Assembly (NCBI GenBank): GCA_026914155.1
Contig: JAPPGH010000028.1
Coordinates: forward strand, 1 to 63,553
Direction of reading: 5' to 3'
DNA: 63,553 nt
Source of the DNA: Candidatus Palauibacter rhopaloidicola
GTDB lineage: Bacteria; Gemmatimonadota; Gemmatimonadetes; Palauibacterales; Palauibacteraceae
Positions 17,736-25,382 of this stretch are shown here, piece by piece. Position numbers and translations under genes: made by a program. The number at the start of each line of letters is the position of its first letter. Position 1 is the first letter of the stretch. Below the pieces are notes generated by a model, which ran no database searches, was not told the origin of the DNA, and worked only from the letters and a program-made list of their open reading frames with translations.

Positions 17736-19109
17736 CTGAACAATATCGACAGACGAGACTTCGTGCGCCGCGCCGGACGGTGGGCCGGGACCGCGGCGCT
17801 CGCGCCTTCGCTCGCGGGTCTCGCGGCGCGTGCCAGGCCGGCAGCCGCGTCCACGCCCGGGACGGCTCGCGGATCCGCCGGATATGGACCCCTGCGCCCC
17901 GCGGGGCCCGAACTCGCCCTCCCCGAAGGGTTTTCCTACGTCCTCCTCAGCGTGGAGGGCCGCCCGATGTCCGATGGCCGGCCCACGCCCCGCGCGCACG
18001 ATGGCATGGGGCTCTTTCCGGTGAGCGACGACGTCGTCCGACTGGTGCGAAACCATGAAGACCAGGACCCGCCCGGCGTCGCGGTCCCGCTCGTGTCCCC
18101 CGAATTGGCGTACGACCCGCTCGCGGGCGGCGGCACGACGACGCTGGAGGTCCGGATCGAGGCGGACGGGCGTGCGGTCCTCGTGCGCGACTTCGTGAGC
18201 GCGGGGGGGACGATGATCAACTGCGCGGGGGGGACGACGCCGTGGCGCAGTTGGCTGACGTGCGAGGAAACGACGTTTGGACCGGGGCGCGGCTGGACCG
18301 TGCCGCACGGGTACGTGTTCGAGGTCCCCGCCGACGCGGACGAACCGGTCCGGGCCGAGCCGATCCGGGACATGGGACGGTTCACGCACGAGGCCATCGC
18401 GGTGGACCCCGCGACGGGGTTCGTCTACGAGACGGAAGACTACAACCGCCGCTCCGGCTTCTATCGCTTTCGGCCGCATACGCCCGGCGTTCTCCGGGAC
18501 GGGGGCGCGCTGGAGATGCTCGCCGTGCGGGGGGCGCCGCAGGTGGACCTCCGCACCGGCCAGCGGCCGGGCGAGTGGCGCGGGGTCGAATGGGTGCCGA
18601 TCGAGAAACCCGACCCGCCCGAGGCCGAGCGCAACTCGACCGCGGTGTGGATGGAGGGATTCGAGGCGGGCGGGGCCCGGTTCTCCCGGCTCGAAGGCTG
18701 CTGGCACGCGGATCGGAGCATCTACTTCCACGCGACGAACGGGGGCGACGCCCAACTGGGACAGGTCTGGCGGTACGTGCCGGACGAAGAGGCGCTCGCG
18801 CTCGTCTTCGAGTCTCCCTCGGAGGATGTGCTCTCCGGTCCGGACAACATCACGGTGAGTCCCCGCGGCGGGATCCTCATCTGCGAGGACAACTCGGGCG
18901 AGACGCACCTCCGGGGGCTTTCGCCCGCGGGGGAGATCTTCCCCTTCGCCCGGAATGTCCTGAACGAGCGCGAGTTCGCCGGCGCCTGCTTCAGTCCCGA
19001 CGGCCGGACGCTGTTCATCAACCTCCAGGGCGACACGATCTCGATGGGCCCCGGGAATCTCGGCCAGACGTTCGCCATCTGGGGACCCTGGGAGCGAGGG
19101 CCGCTCTGA
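17736..19109 (+). CDS. PhoX-like (DUF839) Tat-exported protein
   Basis: 457 residues. The N-terminus is a twin-arginine signal (NNIDRRDFVRRAGRWAGTA, then an Ala-rich stretch). DUF839/PhoX blocks follow: HDGMGLFPVSDDVVRLVRNHE, GTMINCAGGTTPWRSWLTCEE, TFG, FTHEAIAVDPATGFVYETED and the C-terminal PDNITVSPRGGILICEDNSG. PhoX enzymes are Ca/Fe-dependent alkaline phosphatases acting in the periplasm; activity of this member is not proven. No ATG, GTG or TTG lies before the Tat motif in a plausible place. CTG at 17736-17738 follows GGAGG (17726-17730) at ideal spacing, so I take CTG as the start. Its stop overlaps the proposed CTG start of rlpA. Confidence 0.8.
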   Translation: MNNIDRRDFVRRAGRWAGTAALAPSLAGLAARARPAAASTPGTARGSAGYGPLRPAGPELALPEGFSYVLLSVEGRPMSDGRPTPRAHDGMGLFPVSDDVVRLVRNHEDQDPPGVAVPLVSPELAYDPLAGGGTTTLEVRIEADGRAVLVRDFVSAGGTMINCAGGTTPWRSWLTCEETTFGPGRGWTVPHGYVFEVPADADEPVRAEPIRDMGRFTHEAIAVDPATGFVYETEDYNRRSGFYRFRPHTPGVLRDGGALEMLAVRGAPQVDLRTGQRPGEWRGVEWVPIEKPDPPEAERNSTAVWMEGFEAGGARFSRLEGCWHADRSIYFHATNGGDAQLGQVWRYVPDEEALALVFESPSEDVLSGPDNITVSPRGGILICEDNSGETHLRGLSPAGEIFPFARNVLNEREFAGACFSPDGRTLFINLQGDTISMGPGNLGQTFAIWGPWERGPL

Positions 19110-19780
19110 GCCGGCGCGGGGCGGCCCTCGGCGTGGCGCTCGCCGCCTCGCTCTCGGGCCAGGCCTGCGTGTGGTCTGTGCCCCTCGCAACGACGCCGTC
19201 CGCCGACCCGCCGCCCTACGCCGACCCGCCGCCCTACGCCGACCCGCCGCCCTACGCCGTCGGCTGGACGCAGACCGGTCTCGCCTCGTGGTACGGGGAG
19301 CCGTTTCACGGTCGGACCACGGCGGCCGGCAACACCTACGACATGGATGCCATCTCCGCCGCCCACCGCACGATCCCGTTCGGGACCCGGATCCGGGTGG
19401 ACAACCTCGACAACGGGCGCTCCATCGACCTCGACGTGACAGACCGCGGCCCCTTCGTGCCCGGCCGCATCGTGGACGTGTCCCGAGGGGCGGCGAGGGA
19501 GCTCGAAATGATCGGTCCCGGTACGGCGCGCGTGCGCATCACCGTCCTCTCGGCGGCGACCCCGGTCTCCGCGCGCGGTGGCTGCGTTGTCGTCCAGGTC
19601 GCCTCCTTCCGGGAGCGCGGAAACGCCGAGGCGACGCGGCGGGAGGTCGTGCGGGCGGGGTTCGAAGCCTCGATCGAACCGTACGAGAACATGTATCGCG
19701 TCGTGGCCGGCCCCTTCGCGGATGAGCCGGCCGCCGCGCGCGCGCGCGACACGCTGGGAGGGTTCATGCGCCGCTGCTGA
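19106..19780 (+). CDS. rlpA: RlpA-family septal ring lytic transglycosylase-like protein with SPOR domain
   Basis: About 224 residues. The double-psi beta-barrel core is clear: GLASWYGEPFHGRTTAAGN, AAHRTIPFGTRIRVDNLDNG, DLDVTDRGPFVPGRIVDVS. A C-terminal SPOR-type domain (GGCVVVQVASFRERGNAEAT ... MYRVVAGPF) should bind denuded glycan at the septum. The start is either CTG at 19106, giving a CTGA overlap with the phoX stop and a GAGGG site 5 nt upstream, or GTG at 19133. Either leaves an N-terminal signal-type sequence with a cysteine (SLSGQAC). An 18-bp x3 repeat encodes (ADPPPY)3 just before the barrel. Overlap with phoX implies coupled translation. Confidence 0.85.
   Translation: MSRRGAALGVALAASLSGQACVWSVPLATTPSADPPPYADPPPYADPPPYAVGWTQTGLASWYGEPFHGRTTAAGNTYDMDAISAAHRTIPFGTRIRVDNLDNGRSIDLDVTDRGPFVPGRIVDVSRGAARELEMIGPGTARVRITVLSAATPVSARGGCVVVQVASFRERGNAEATRREVVRAGFEASIEPYENMYRVVAGPFADEPAAARARDTLGGFMRRC
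19202..19255. repeat. 18-bp tandem repeat, three perfect copies
   Basis: GCCGACCCGCCGCCCTAC is repeated three times without mismatch and encodes (ADPPPY)3 in the linker of RlpA. Perfect identity at the DNA level suggests recent slippage or expansion. Confidence 0.85.
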
Positions 19781-20003
19781 CGGCCGGCAGGCCGGGGCGG
19801 GGGGAGGCCGGCCGCCCGGTCAGCCCGTGACCTCGATCGCGCTTCAGTCGTGCTAGTGTCGTCACAATCCGGAATAGCGAAGGTCGGGTGCCTCGGGTAA
19901 CTTTCGGCACCCCCTGACTGCTCGCCGTCCGCGAGGCGGCACGGTCCCCCGGGGTCCAGGAACCCGGGAAGGCCGGAGGCAGCGGTCTCCTGGTGGAGGA
20001 TGT
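19781..20003. other. Leader of the peptidase-barrel gene
   Basis: This 223-nt gap has no gene. It carries a 7-bp hairpin (19886-19892 with 19906-19912) and, at its end, a strong GGTGGAGGA ribosome site for the ATG at 20004. Promoter elements are not clear; a TAGTGT at 19854 is a weak -10 candidate. Confidence 0.45.
19886..19912 (+). promoter_or_regulatory. Hairpin in the 5' leader of the peptidase-barrel gene
   Basis: GGGTGCC (19886-19892) pairs perfectly with GGCACCC (19906-19912) around a 13-nt loop. There is no U-run, so it is not a classical terminator for rlpA. It could be a leader structure. Function is unknown. Confidence 0.35.
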
Positions 20004-23000
20004 ATGCTTCGCAGAACTCACGCGCTCGTCGCGCTCGCCGCTCTCGCGGTCTTCTCGGGTCCCGCCGCTGACGCGCTGGAAGGGCAGGCCGGCCGGTATT
20101 TCGGCCGGAACAAGGTCGTCTACGAATCCTTCGACTTCGAAGTGCTCAAGACGCAGCACTTCGACATCTACTACTACGAGGAGAGCGCGGCCGGGGCGCA
20201 GATGGTGGGCCGCCTGGCGGAGCGCTGGTACGCCCGCCTCTCCCGGGTGCTCAATCACGAGTTCCGCCAGCGCCAGCCGATCATCCTCTACGCCGACCAT
20301 CCGGACTTCGAGCAGACGAACACCTCCGGCCAGTTCATCGACGAAGGCACGCAGGGCTTCACGGAGATCCTCAAGCGGCGGCTCGTCATGCCGATGATGG
20401 TGTCGCTCCACGAGACCGATCACCTGCTCGGCCACGAACTCGTGCACGCCTTCCAGTTCGACATGACGGGGCAGGGGACGGGAGGCCCCGGGCTGGACGT
20501 GCCCGGCGCGATCCGGCTCCCGCTGTGGTTCATCGAAGGCATGGCCGAATACCTCTCGATCGGACCGATCGACCCGTTCACGACGATGTGGATGCGGGAT
20601 GCCCTCGACCTGGAAGACGGGTTCCCGACGATTCCGGAACTCGCCGACAGGCGGTACTTCCCGTACCGCTACGGCCACGCGTTCTGGTCCTACATCGGCG
20701 GCGCGTTCGGGGACGACCGGATCGGCCGGATTCTGAACCTCGCCGCGCGCACGGGGAACGCGCTGGGGGCGATCGAAGCCGTCCTCGAGGTGCCGATCGG
20801 AGAGCTCTCGGACCGCTGGAAGAGCGAACTCGAGACCTATTTCGCGGACGCGCGCCAGGAGACACGCTCGCCCGACGACTACGGGCGCCGCGTCGTCTAC
20901 GAGCCGCCCGATGAGGGCAAGCTTCACCTGGGCCCGGCGCTGAGTCCCAACGGCCTGGACATGGTCTACGTCTCGCAGAGCGACCTCTTCTCCATCGAGA
21001 TGTTCGGGGCCGACGCGCGCACCGGAGAGGTGAAGCGCCGCCTCACGAACAACGCGGTCGACCCGCACTTCGAGAGCCTCCAGTTCATCCACTCGGCGGG
21101 GGACTGGCACCCGAACGGCCGGCACTTCGCGGTCGCCGGCATCAAGACGGGCAATCCGCTGCTCACGATCATGGAGGCCGAGAGCGGGAGCATCGTCGAT
21201 GAGATCCCGGTCGAGGGGTTTCAGCTGGGCGCGATCTTCACGCCGAGCTGGTCGCCGGACGGGTCGCACATCGCGTTCAGCGGCCACTCCGCCGGGTTCA
21301 CGGATCTGTACGTGATCAACGTCGAGACGGGGCAGCTCAGGCGGCTCACGGAGGACCCGTTCGCCGACCTCCAGCCCGCCTGGTCGCCCGACGGCCGGTC
21401 GGTGGCGTTCGCGACGGATCGCTTCACGACCGACCTGGAGTTGCTCGTCCCGGGGACGTACCAGGTCGCGCTGCTGGACCTGGAGAGCGGGGAGATCGAG
21501 CCGCTGCCGGGCTTCGACGACCAGTTCCGCAACTACAATCCGCAGTGGTCCCCGGACGGCGAAAGCCTGTACTTCGTGTCGGACCACGACGGGATCGCCA
21601 ATCTCTACCGGCTCGACCTCGAGACGCGGGAGCGGTACCTCGTCACCGACCTGTGGACCGGCGTGAGCGGACTCACGGCCATCAGCCCGGCCGTCTCCGT
21701 GGCCCGCGGCACGGGCGACGTCGCGTTCAGCGTGAACAAGGGCGGGCCGTTCAGCTACGAGATCTACGTGATCGACGACCCGGACGTCCTGGCCGGAGTG
21801 CCGGCGCCCGAGATGCTCGTGGGCGTCGACGCCTCGATCATCCCGCCCCGCGAGCGGCTGTCGACCGCGCACGCGGAGCTGCTCGGCAACGCCCGGCTCG
21901 GCCTGGCCGACCCGATCACCTTCGAGGACGCCGAGTTCCGGTCCCCGCTGTCCCTCGATTTCATCTCGCAGCCCACGATCGCCTTCGGGGCGAGCGACTT
22001 CGGCGTCTTCTTCGCGGGCGGCGCGGCGATGTTCTTCTCGGACCTGCTCGGCAACCGCACCCTCCAGACCATCCTCCAGGTCAACACCAGCTTTGGGGAT
22101 CTGCTTCAGGGCACGGCGGCCCTCGCAGGCTACGAGAACCGGTCCAGTCGCTGGAACTGGGCCTTCATCGGGGGGCAGGTGCCGTTCGTCACGCGCCAGC
22201 TCGGGCTCCAGCCGATTCTGCTCGGGGGCAGGCCCGTGAACGTCATTCAGGACTTCCGCTGGTTCGAGATCAACCGGGAGTTGACGGGGATCGTCGCCTA
22301 TCCCTTCAACCGGAACTCGCGCGTCGAGTTCTCCGCCTCGGCACGCCAGATCGACTTCGCCGGCGAGATCGAGGAAATCGCCTTTGACGCCTTCACGGGT
22401 CAGCCGTTGGTCAACGAGGTCACGGATCTCCCGGACTGCCAGGGGGACGTGCTGGCGCTCACGTTCAACAGTGATCCCTGCGCCTTTGCGTCGCTGTACT
22501 CGGCGAGCGCAAGCGCCGCCCTCGTATACGACAGTTCGATCTTCGGCGGCACGAGTCCGATCGCCGGGCAGCGGTATCGTCTGGAGGTGGAGCCGGCCAT
22601 CGGAACGCTGAACTTCCTCACGGTGACGGGTGACGTCCGCCGATACGTCCGCGCCGGGCCGTTCACGGTGGCCGGACGGGCCCTGCACTTCGGCCGCTGG
22701 GGGGGCGGGGCGGACGACCCGCGCCTGGGCCGACTCTATCTCGGGGTGCCATCCCTCGTTCGCGGGTACGACAACCGGTCCATCGATGTCGCCGAGTGCA
22801 CGGTCGCGGGCGGCCAGGTCGGGTTCCTCAACTGTCCTCTCATCGGGAACCTGATCGGAAACCGCGTGGCGGTGGGGAACGTGGAACTGCGGCTTCCCCT
22901 CCTGGGCGGGATCGGCGTGGTCCGGGCCCCGGGCGTACCGCCGGTCGAAGTCGGCCTCTTCTACGACATGGGCAAGGCGTGGTCGGGCGACACGCCCCTG

Positions 23001-23174
23001 AACTGCCCGGAGGGAAACTGCTCGTTCGCGGACCGGACCTGGGTGTCGAGCGCCGGCTTCCTGACGAGAGTCAACGTCTTCGGCCTCATGATCGCGGAAA
23101 TCAATTTCGTCCGCCCCTTCGATCGCCCCGGAAAGGGCTGGATCTGGCAGTTCAACCTGACGCCCGGCTTCTGA
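20004..23174 (+). CDS. Peptidase-MA-like / TolB-propeller / BamA-like barrel fusion
   Basis: 1056 residues. After a signal peptide (ALVALAALAVFSGPAADALE) comes a gluzincin-like region with HELVH at 144-148 and WFIEGMAEYLS at ~175-185 (zinc ligands and catalytic Glu). Residues ~300-560 are PD40/TolB-type blades (SPDGSHIAFSG, AWSPDGRSVAF, QWSPDGESLYFVSD). Residues ~690-1056 resemble an outer-membrane barrel of the D15/BamA surface-antigen type, ending in a strand WIWQFNLTPGF with terminal Phe. It is probably an outer-membrane protein that displays a metallopeptidase and propeller in the periplasm. Similar fusions occur in Gemmatimonadota and related phyla (recollection). The ribosome site is strong. 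Confidence 0.75.
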   Translation: MLRRTHALVALAALAVFSGPAADALEGQAGRYFGRNKVVYESFDFEVLKTQHFDIYYYEESAAGAQMVGRLAERWYARLSRVLNHEFRQRQPIILYADHPDFEQTNTSGQFIDEGTQGFTEILKRRLVMPMMVSLHETDHLLGHELVHAFQFDMTGQGTGGPGLDVPGAIRLPLWFIEGMAEYLSIGPIDPFTTMWMRDALDLEDGFPTIPELADRRYFPYRYGHAFWSYIGGAFGDDRIGRILNLAARTGNALGAIEAVLEVPIGELSDRWKSELETYFADARQETRSPDDYGRRVVYEPPDEGKLHLGPALSPNGLDMVYVSQSDLFSIEMFGADARTGEVKRRLTNNAVDPHFESLQFIHSAGDWHPNGRHFAVAGIKTGNPLLTIMEAESGSIVDEIPVEGFQLGAIFTPSWSPDGSHIAFSGHSAGFTDLYVINVETGQLRRLTEDPFADLQPAWSPDGRSVAFATDRFTTDLELLVPGTYQVALLDLESGEIEPLPGFDDQFRNYNPQWSPDGESLYFVSDHDGIANLYRLDLETRERYLVTDLWTGVSGLTAISPAVSVARGTGDVAFSVNKGGPFSYEIYVIDDPDVLAGVPAPEMLVGVDASIIPPRERLSTAHAELLGNARLGLADPITFEDAEFRSPLSLDFISQPTIAFGASDFGVFFAGGAAMFFSDLLGNRTLQTILQVNTSFGDLLQGTAALAGYENRSSRWNWAFIGGQVPFVTRQLGLQPILLGGRPVNVIQDFRWFEINRELTGIVAYPFNRNSRVEFSASARQIDFAGEIEEIAFDAFTGQPLVNEVTDLPDCQGDVLALTFNSDPCAFASLYSASASAALVYDSSIFGGTSPIAGQRYRLEVEPAIGTLNFLTVTGDVRRYVRAGPFTVAGRALHFGRWGGGADDPRLGRLYLGVPSLVRGYDNRSIDVAECTVAGGQVGFLNCPLIGNLIGNRVAVGNVELRLPLLGGIGVVRAPGVPPVEVGLFYDMGKAWSGDTPLNCPEGNCSFADRTWVSSAGFLTRVNVFGLMIAEINFVRPFDRPGKGWIWQFNLTPGF

Positions 23175-23217
23175 CGGCGGGGATCGCGAACGCCGCGGCC
23201 GCCGCGGACGGCGATTC

Positions 23218-23568
23218 ATGGGGCTGATCCGGAGCTGGCTGGTCAACGCGGCGGCGCTGTACGCGACCGCATGGCTCCTCGCCGGGGTCCGGGTCGACAG
23301 CCCGGAAGCGCTCATCGGAGGGGCGCTCGCGATCGGTCTCATCAACGCGACCGTCCGGCCGGTCCTGCGTCTCGTGACCTTTCCGATCACGGTCCTGACG
23401 CTGGGACTGTTCTACTTCGTCCTCAACGGCCTGATGTTCTACCTGGCCGCGTCACTGATCCCGGGGTTCGAACTCGCCGGTCTCGTCACGGCCATCGGCG
23501 GCGCGCTCGTCATGTCGATCGTCGCGACGGTGCTGCACGTCTTCCTCAAGCCGCGGAAGAAGAAGTAG
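23218..23568 (+). CDS. Four-helix membrane protein of the phage_holin_4_2 (PF04020) type
   Basis: 116 residues with four predicted membrane helices: WLVNAAALYATAWLLAGV, ALIGGALAIGLINATVRPVL, ITVLTLGLFYFVLNGLMFYL and GLVTAIGGALVMSIVATVLH, with a basic tail (KPRKKK). NATVRPVLRLVTFPITVLTLG is the family hallmark. Despite the family name these proteins are usually chromosomal and not prophage genes; the role is unknown. The start lies 43 nt after the barrel-protein stop, so co-transcription is likely. Confidence 0.8.
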   Translation: MGLIRSWLVNAAALYATAWLLAGVRVDSPEALIGGALAIGLINATVRPVLRLVTFPITVLTLGLFYFVLNGLMFYLAASLIPGFELAGLVTAIGGALVMSIVATVLHVFLKPRKKK

Positions 23569-23598
23569 CCCACGACGGCGCCGGACGTCGGCGGGCAG

Positions 23599-24195
23599 CT
23601 AGGCGTAGTAGGGATTGCTGCCGGCGGCGTGATCGGTCACGTCCTGCACGTCGACGATCTCCGGTGCCGCGTCCCGGATCATCTGCTTGATCCCCTGCGT
23701 GAGCGTCACCGAGGCCATGCCGCAGCCCTGGCAGCCGCCCCCCATCGTCACGTAGACGACGTTGTCGCGGATGTCGACCAGGCGCACGGTACCGCCATGC
23801 GACGCCACTCCCGGGTTGATCTGCTCGTCGATCACGCGGCGCACGCGGTCGACGAGGGGCCCGTCCAGCGGCGCGGAGCCGAGCGGCTGGATGTTGGGGT
23901 TGTTGAAATGAAAGCCCGAGCCCTGGAGCGACTCCACCCAGTCGATGCGGGTTCCGGAAAGGATGTCCACGCTCTTGGAATCGACGACGACCTCGAAGCC
24001 GGGGGTGTCGAACGACTGGTCCTCGGCTTCCCGCTCGAACGGCTCGATGAGCGCCATCTCGTACTCCGGCGCGATGGGGCTCGCGTTCTGAACGCTGACC
24101 CGTACCGCGAGGCCTTCCGCGGGGTCCTCGCTGATGAACGATCGGATCCGCTCGCTGGCGGCGTCCGTGAATGTCAAAAGATCCTTGTCGGACAC
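23599..24195 (-). CDS. nfuA: NfuA-type iron-sulfur cluster carrier
   Basis: 198 residues from a GTG (24195) with an AAGGAGAG site; the frame is open further upstream through pyrE sequence but is not coding there. The N-terminal half has the degenerate A-type (IscA-like) fold. The C-terminal NifU-like domain carries GGGCQGCGMAS with Cys155 and Cys158, the pair that binds a [4Fe-4S] cluster at the dimer interface. It delivers clusters to apo-enzymes in the cytoplasm. It lies just downstream of pyrE on the same strand. Confidence 0.85.
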   Translation of the reverse strand: MSDKDLLTFTDAASERIRSFISEDPAEGLAVRVSVQNASPIAPEYEMALIEPFEREAEDQSFDTPGFEVVVDSKSVDILSGTRIDWVESLQGSGFHFNNPNIQPLGSAPLDGPLVDRVRRVIDEQINPGVASHGGTVRLVDIRDNVVYVTMGGGCQGCGMASVTLTQGIKQMIRDAAPEIVDVQDVTDHAAGSNPYYA

Positions 24196-24221
24196 GTTCT
24201 CTCTCTCCTTGGCGGTCTTGG

Positions 24222-24274
24222 CGGCCACGGCCGCCCTCAGGTCGCCCCCGCGGCCACGGCCGCCCTCAGGTCGC
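24222..24274. repeat. 24-bp direct repeat at the pyrE 3' end
   Basis: Bases 24222-24245 and 24251-24274 are identical, a 29-bp-period duplication. It spans the pyrE stop, so the C-terminal codons LRAAVAA of PyrE are echoed just after the stop. It fits replication slippage or unequal recombination. Confidence 0.8.
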
Positions 24275-24806
24275 TCGCCGTATAGAGGACCATGGTCCGC
24301 AGACCCGCCCCCTCCAGCGTGGCTTTCCCCCCCTCCTCGCGGTCCACGAGGCCGAGTACCCCGAGCACCTCGCCGCGGGCCCGATTCACCGCCTCGACGG
24401 CCTGGAAGGCGGACCCGCCGGTCGTGATCACGTCCTCCACGACGACGACCCGCGCGCCGGGCTCGAAGCAGCCCTCGATCAACTGGCCCTTGCCGTGCCG
24501 CTTGGCGCGCTTGCGGACCGAGAACGCGTGGATCGGATCCCCGGCGCGCCAACTGGCGGCGGCGATGGCGTAGGCCAGCGGGTCCGCGCCCATCGTGAGG
24601 CCGCCGACCGCATCCGGCCGCAGTCCGGCGTCCCGAATGGCCGCGAGGCCGACCTCGCCCATCAGCACCTGTCCGTGCGCATGCATGGTCGAGGTCCGGC
24701 AGTCGATGTAATAGTCGCTCCGGGCGCCGGAGGCGAGCACGAAATCCCCGAGCCGGAACGAGCGCTCGGCGAGCAGGTTCAGAAGTCTCGTATGGGCGGA
24801 ACTCAG
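24237..24806 (-). CDS. pyrE: Orotate phosphoribosyltransferase (CTG start)
   Basis: 189 residues. OPRT signatures are FVLASGARSDYYIDCR, GGLTMGADPLAYAIA, VRKRAKRHGKGQLIEG and the PRPP loop VVVVEDVITTGGSA. It makes OMP from orotate and PRPP in pyrimidine synthesis. Between the in-frame TAG of the upstream fur stop and the conserved N-terminal helix (SSAHTRLLNLLAERSFRLGD) there is no ATG, GTG or TTG. CTG at 24804-24806 lies 6 nt after a perfect AGGAGG. Starting at the next GTG (24740) would delete the first 22 residues, which fit the family N-terminus. The C-terminus is affected by the 29-bp duplication. Confidence 0.9.
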   Translation of the reverse strand: MSSAHTRLLNLLAERSFRLGDFVLASGARSDYYIDCRTSTMHAHGQVLMGEVGLAAIRDAGLRPDAVGGLTMGADPLAYAIAAASWRAGDPIHAFSVRKRAKRHGKGQLIEGCFEPGARVVVVEDVITTGGSAFQAVEAVNRARGEVLGVLGLVDREEGGKATLEGAGLRTMVLYTASDLRAAVAAGAT

Positions 24807-24833
24807 CGGAACCTCCTGGTGTTCTGTGCCGAA

Positions 24834-25334
24834 CTAGCTGACCTGGCGAATCGCCTGGCCGGATTCGGCGTCGCAGCGGGCACAGAGCCCGTACAGCTTG
24901 AGTTGACGTCTCAGTACCTGGAAACCCGACTGCCTGGCGACCTCCGTCTGGAGGCGGTTGAGTTCATCGCGCTGAAACTGGACCACGTCTCCGCACGCCG
25001 TGCAGATCAGGTGGTCCTGCTGCGCCGGGCCCACCTGCGCCTCGTATCGCTTGAACCCCTCGTCGAAGTCGTGCTCCGTCGCGAGGCCGACGCGAACCAG
25101 GAGGCTCAGGGTCCGGTAGACCGTCGCTTTCCCCGCACGCTCGCCGTCGTCCCGCAGACGCTCCACGACCTCGTCCGCCGAGAGTCGCTGCCCGGACTCG
25201 AACAGGACGCGCGAGATCGCTTCCCGCTGATGGGTGACGGGCAGATGATGCTCCTGCAGCGCGGCCCGGAAGAGGCCGAGCATCACGGCGGCGCAGCCGA
25301 GAGGCGGTCGGGGGGTGAGGGTGTCCGTAGTCAT
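24834..25334 (-). CDS. Fur-family transcriptional regulator
   Basis: 166 residues. The winged-helix domain (VTHQREAISRVLFESGQRLS, ATVYRTLSLLVRVGLA) precedes a metal/dimerisation part with DHLICTACGDVVQF and CARCD, the two CxxC pairs of the structural zinc site. DHLIC replaces the HHDHLIC of iron-Fur and the His cluster is reduced (PAQQDH), so it may be a PerR- or Zur-type member or use altered regulatory metal ligands. It is first in a likely fur-pyrE-nfuA transcript. An inverted repeat 16 nt upstream may be its own operator. Confidence 0.8.
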   Translation of the reverse strand: MTTDTLTPRPPLGCAAVMLGLFRAALQEHHLPVTHQREAISRVLFESGQRLSADEVVERLRDDGERAGKATVYRTLSLLVRVGLATEHDFDEGFKRYEAQVGPAQQDHLICTACGDVVQFQRDELNRLQTEVARQSGFQVLRRQLKLYGLCARCDAESGQAIRQVS

Positions 25335-25350
25335 GGTGCTGGTGGTCGTG

Positions 25351-25368
25351 TTCTCAACGCGCTGAGAA
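25351..25368 (-). promoter_or_regulatory. Inverted repeat upstream of the Fur-family gene
   Basis: TTCTCA (25351-25356) and TGAGAA (25363-25368) are reverse complements around ACGCGC, 16 nt before the ATG. The position fits an autoregulatory operator. The sequence is not a canonical Fur box. Confidence 0.4.
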
Positions 25369-25382
25369 GATAAGCGCGCTCG

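Noticed and set aside
19764..23390. 1200-codon minus-strand open frame over the peptidase-barrel gene
   Set aside because: The plus-strand frame has signal peptide, zinc motif, propeller blades and barrel; the antisense has no recognisable features.
23218..23568. Prophage signal from holin-family membrane protein
   Set aside because: PF04020 proteins are commonly chromosomal; no other phage genes occur nearby.
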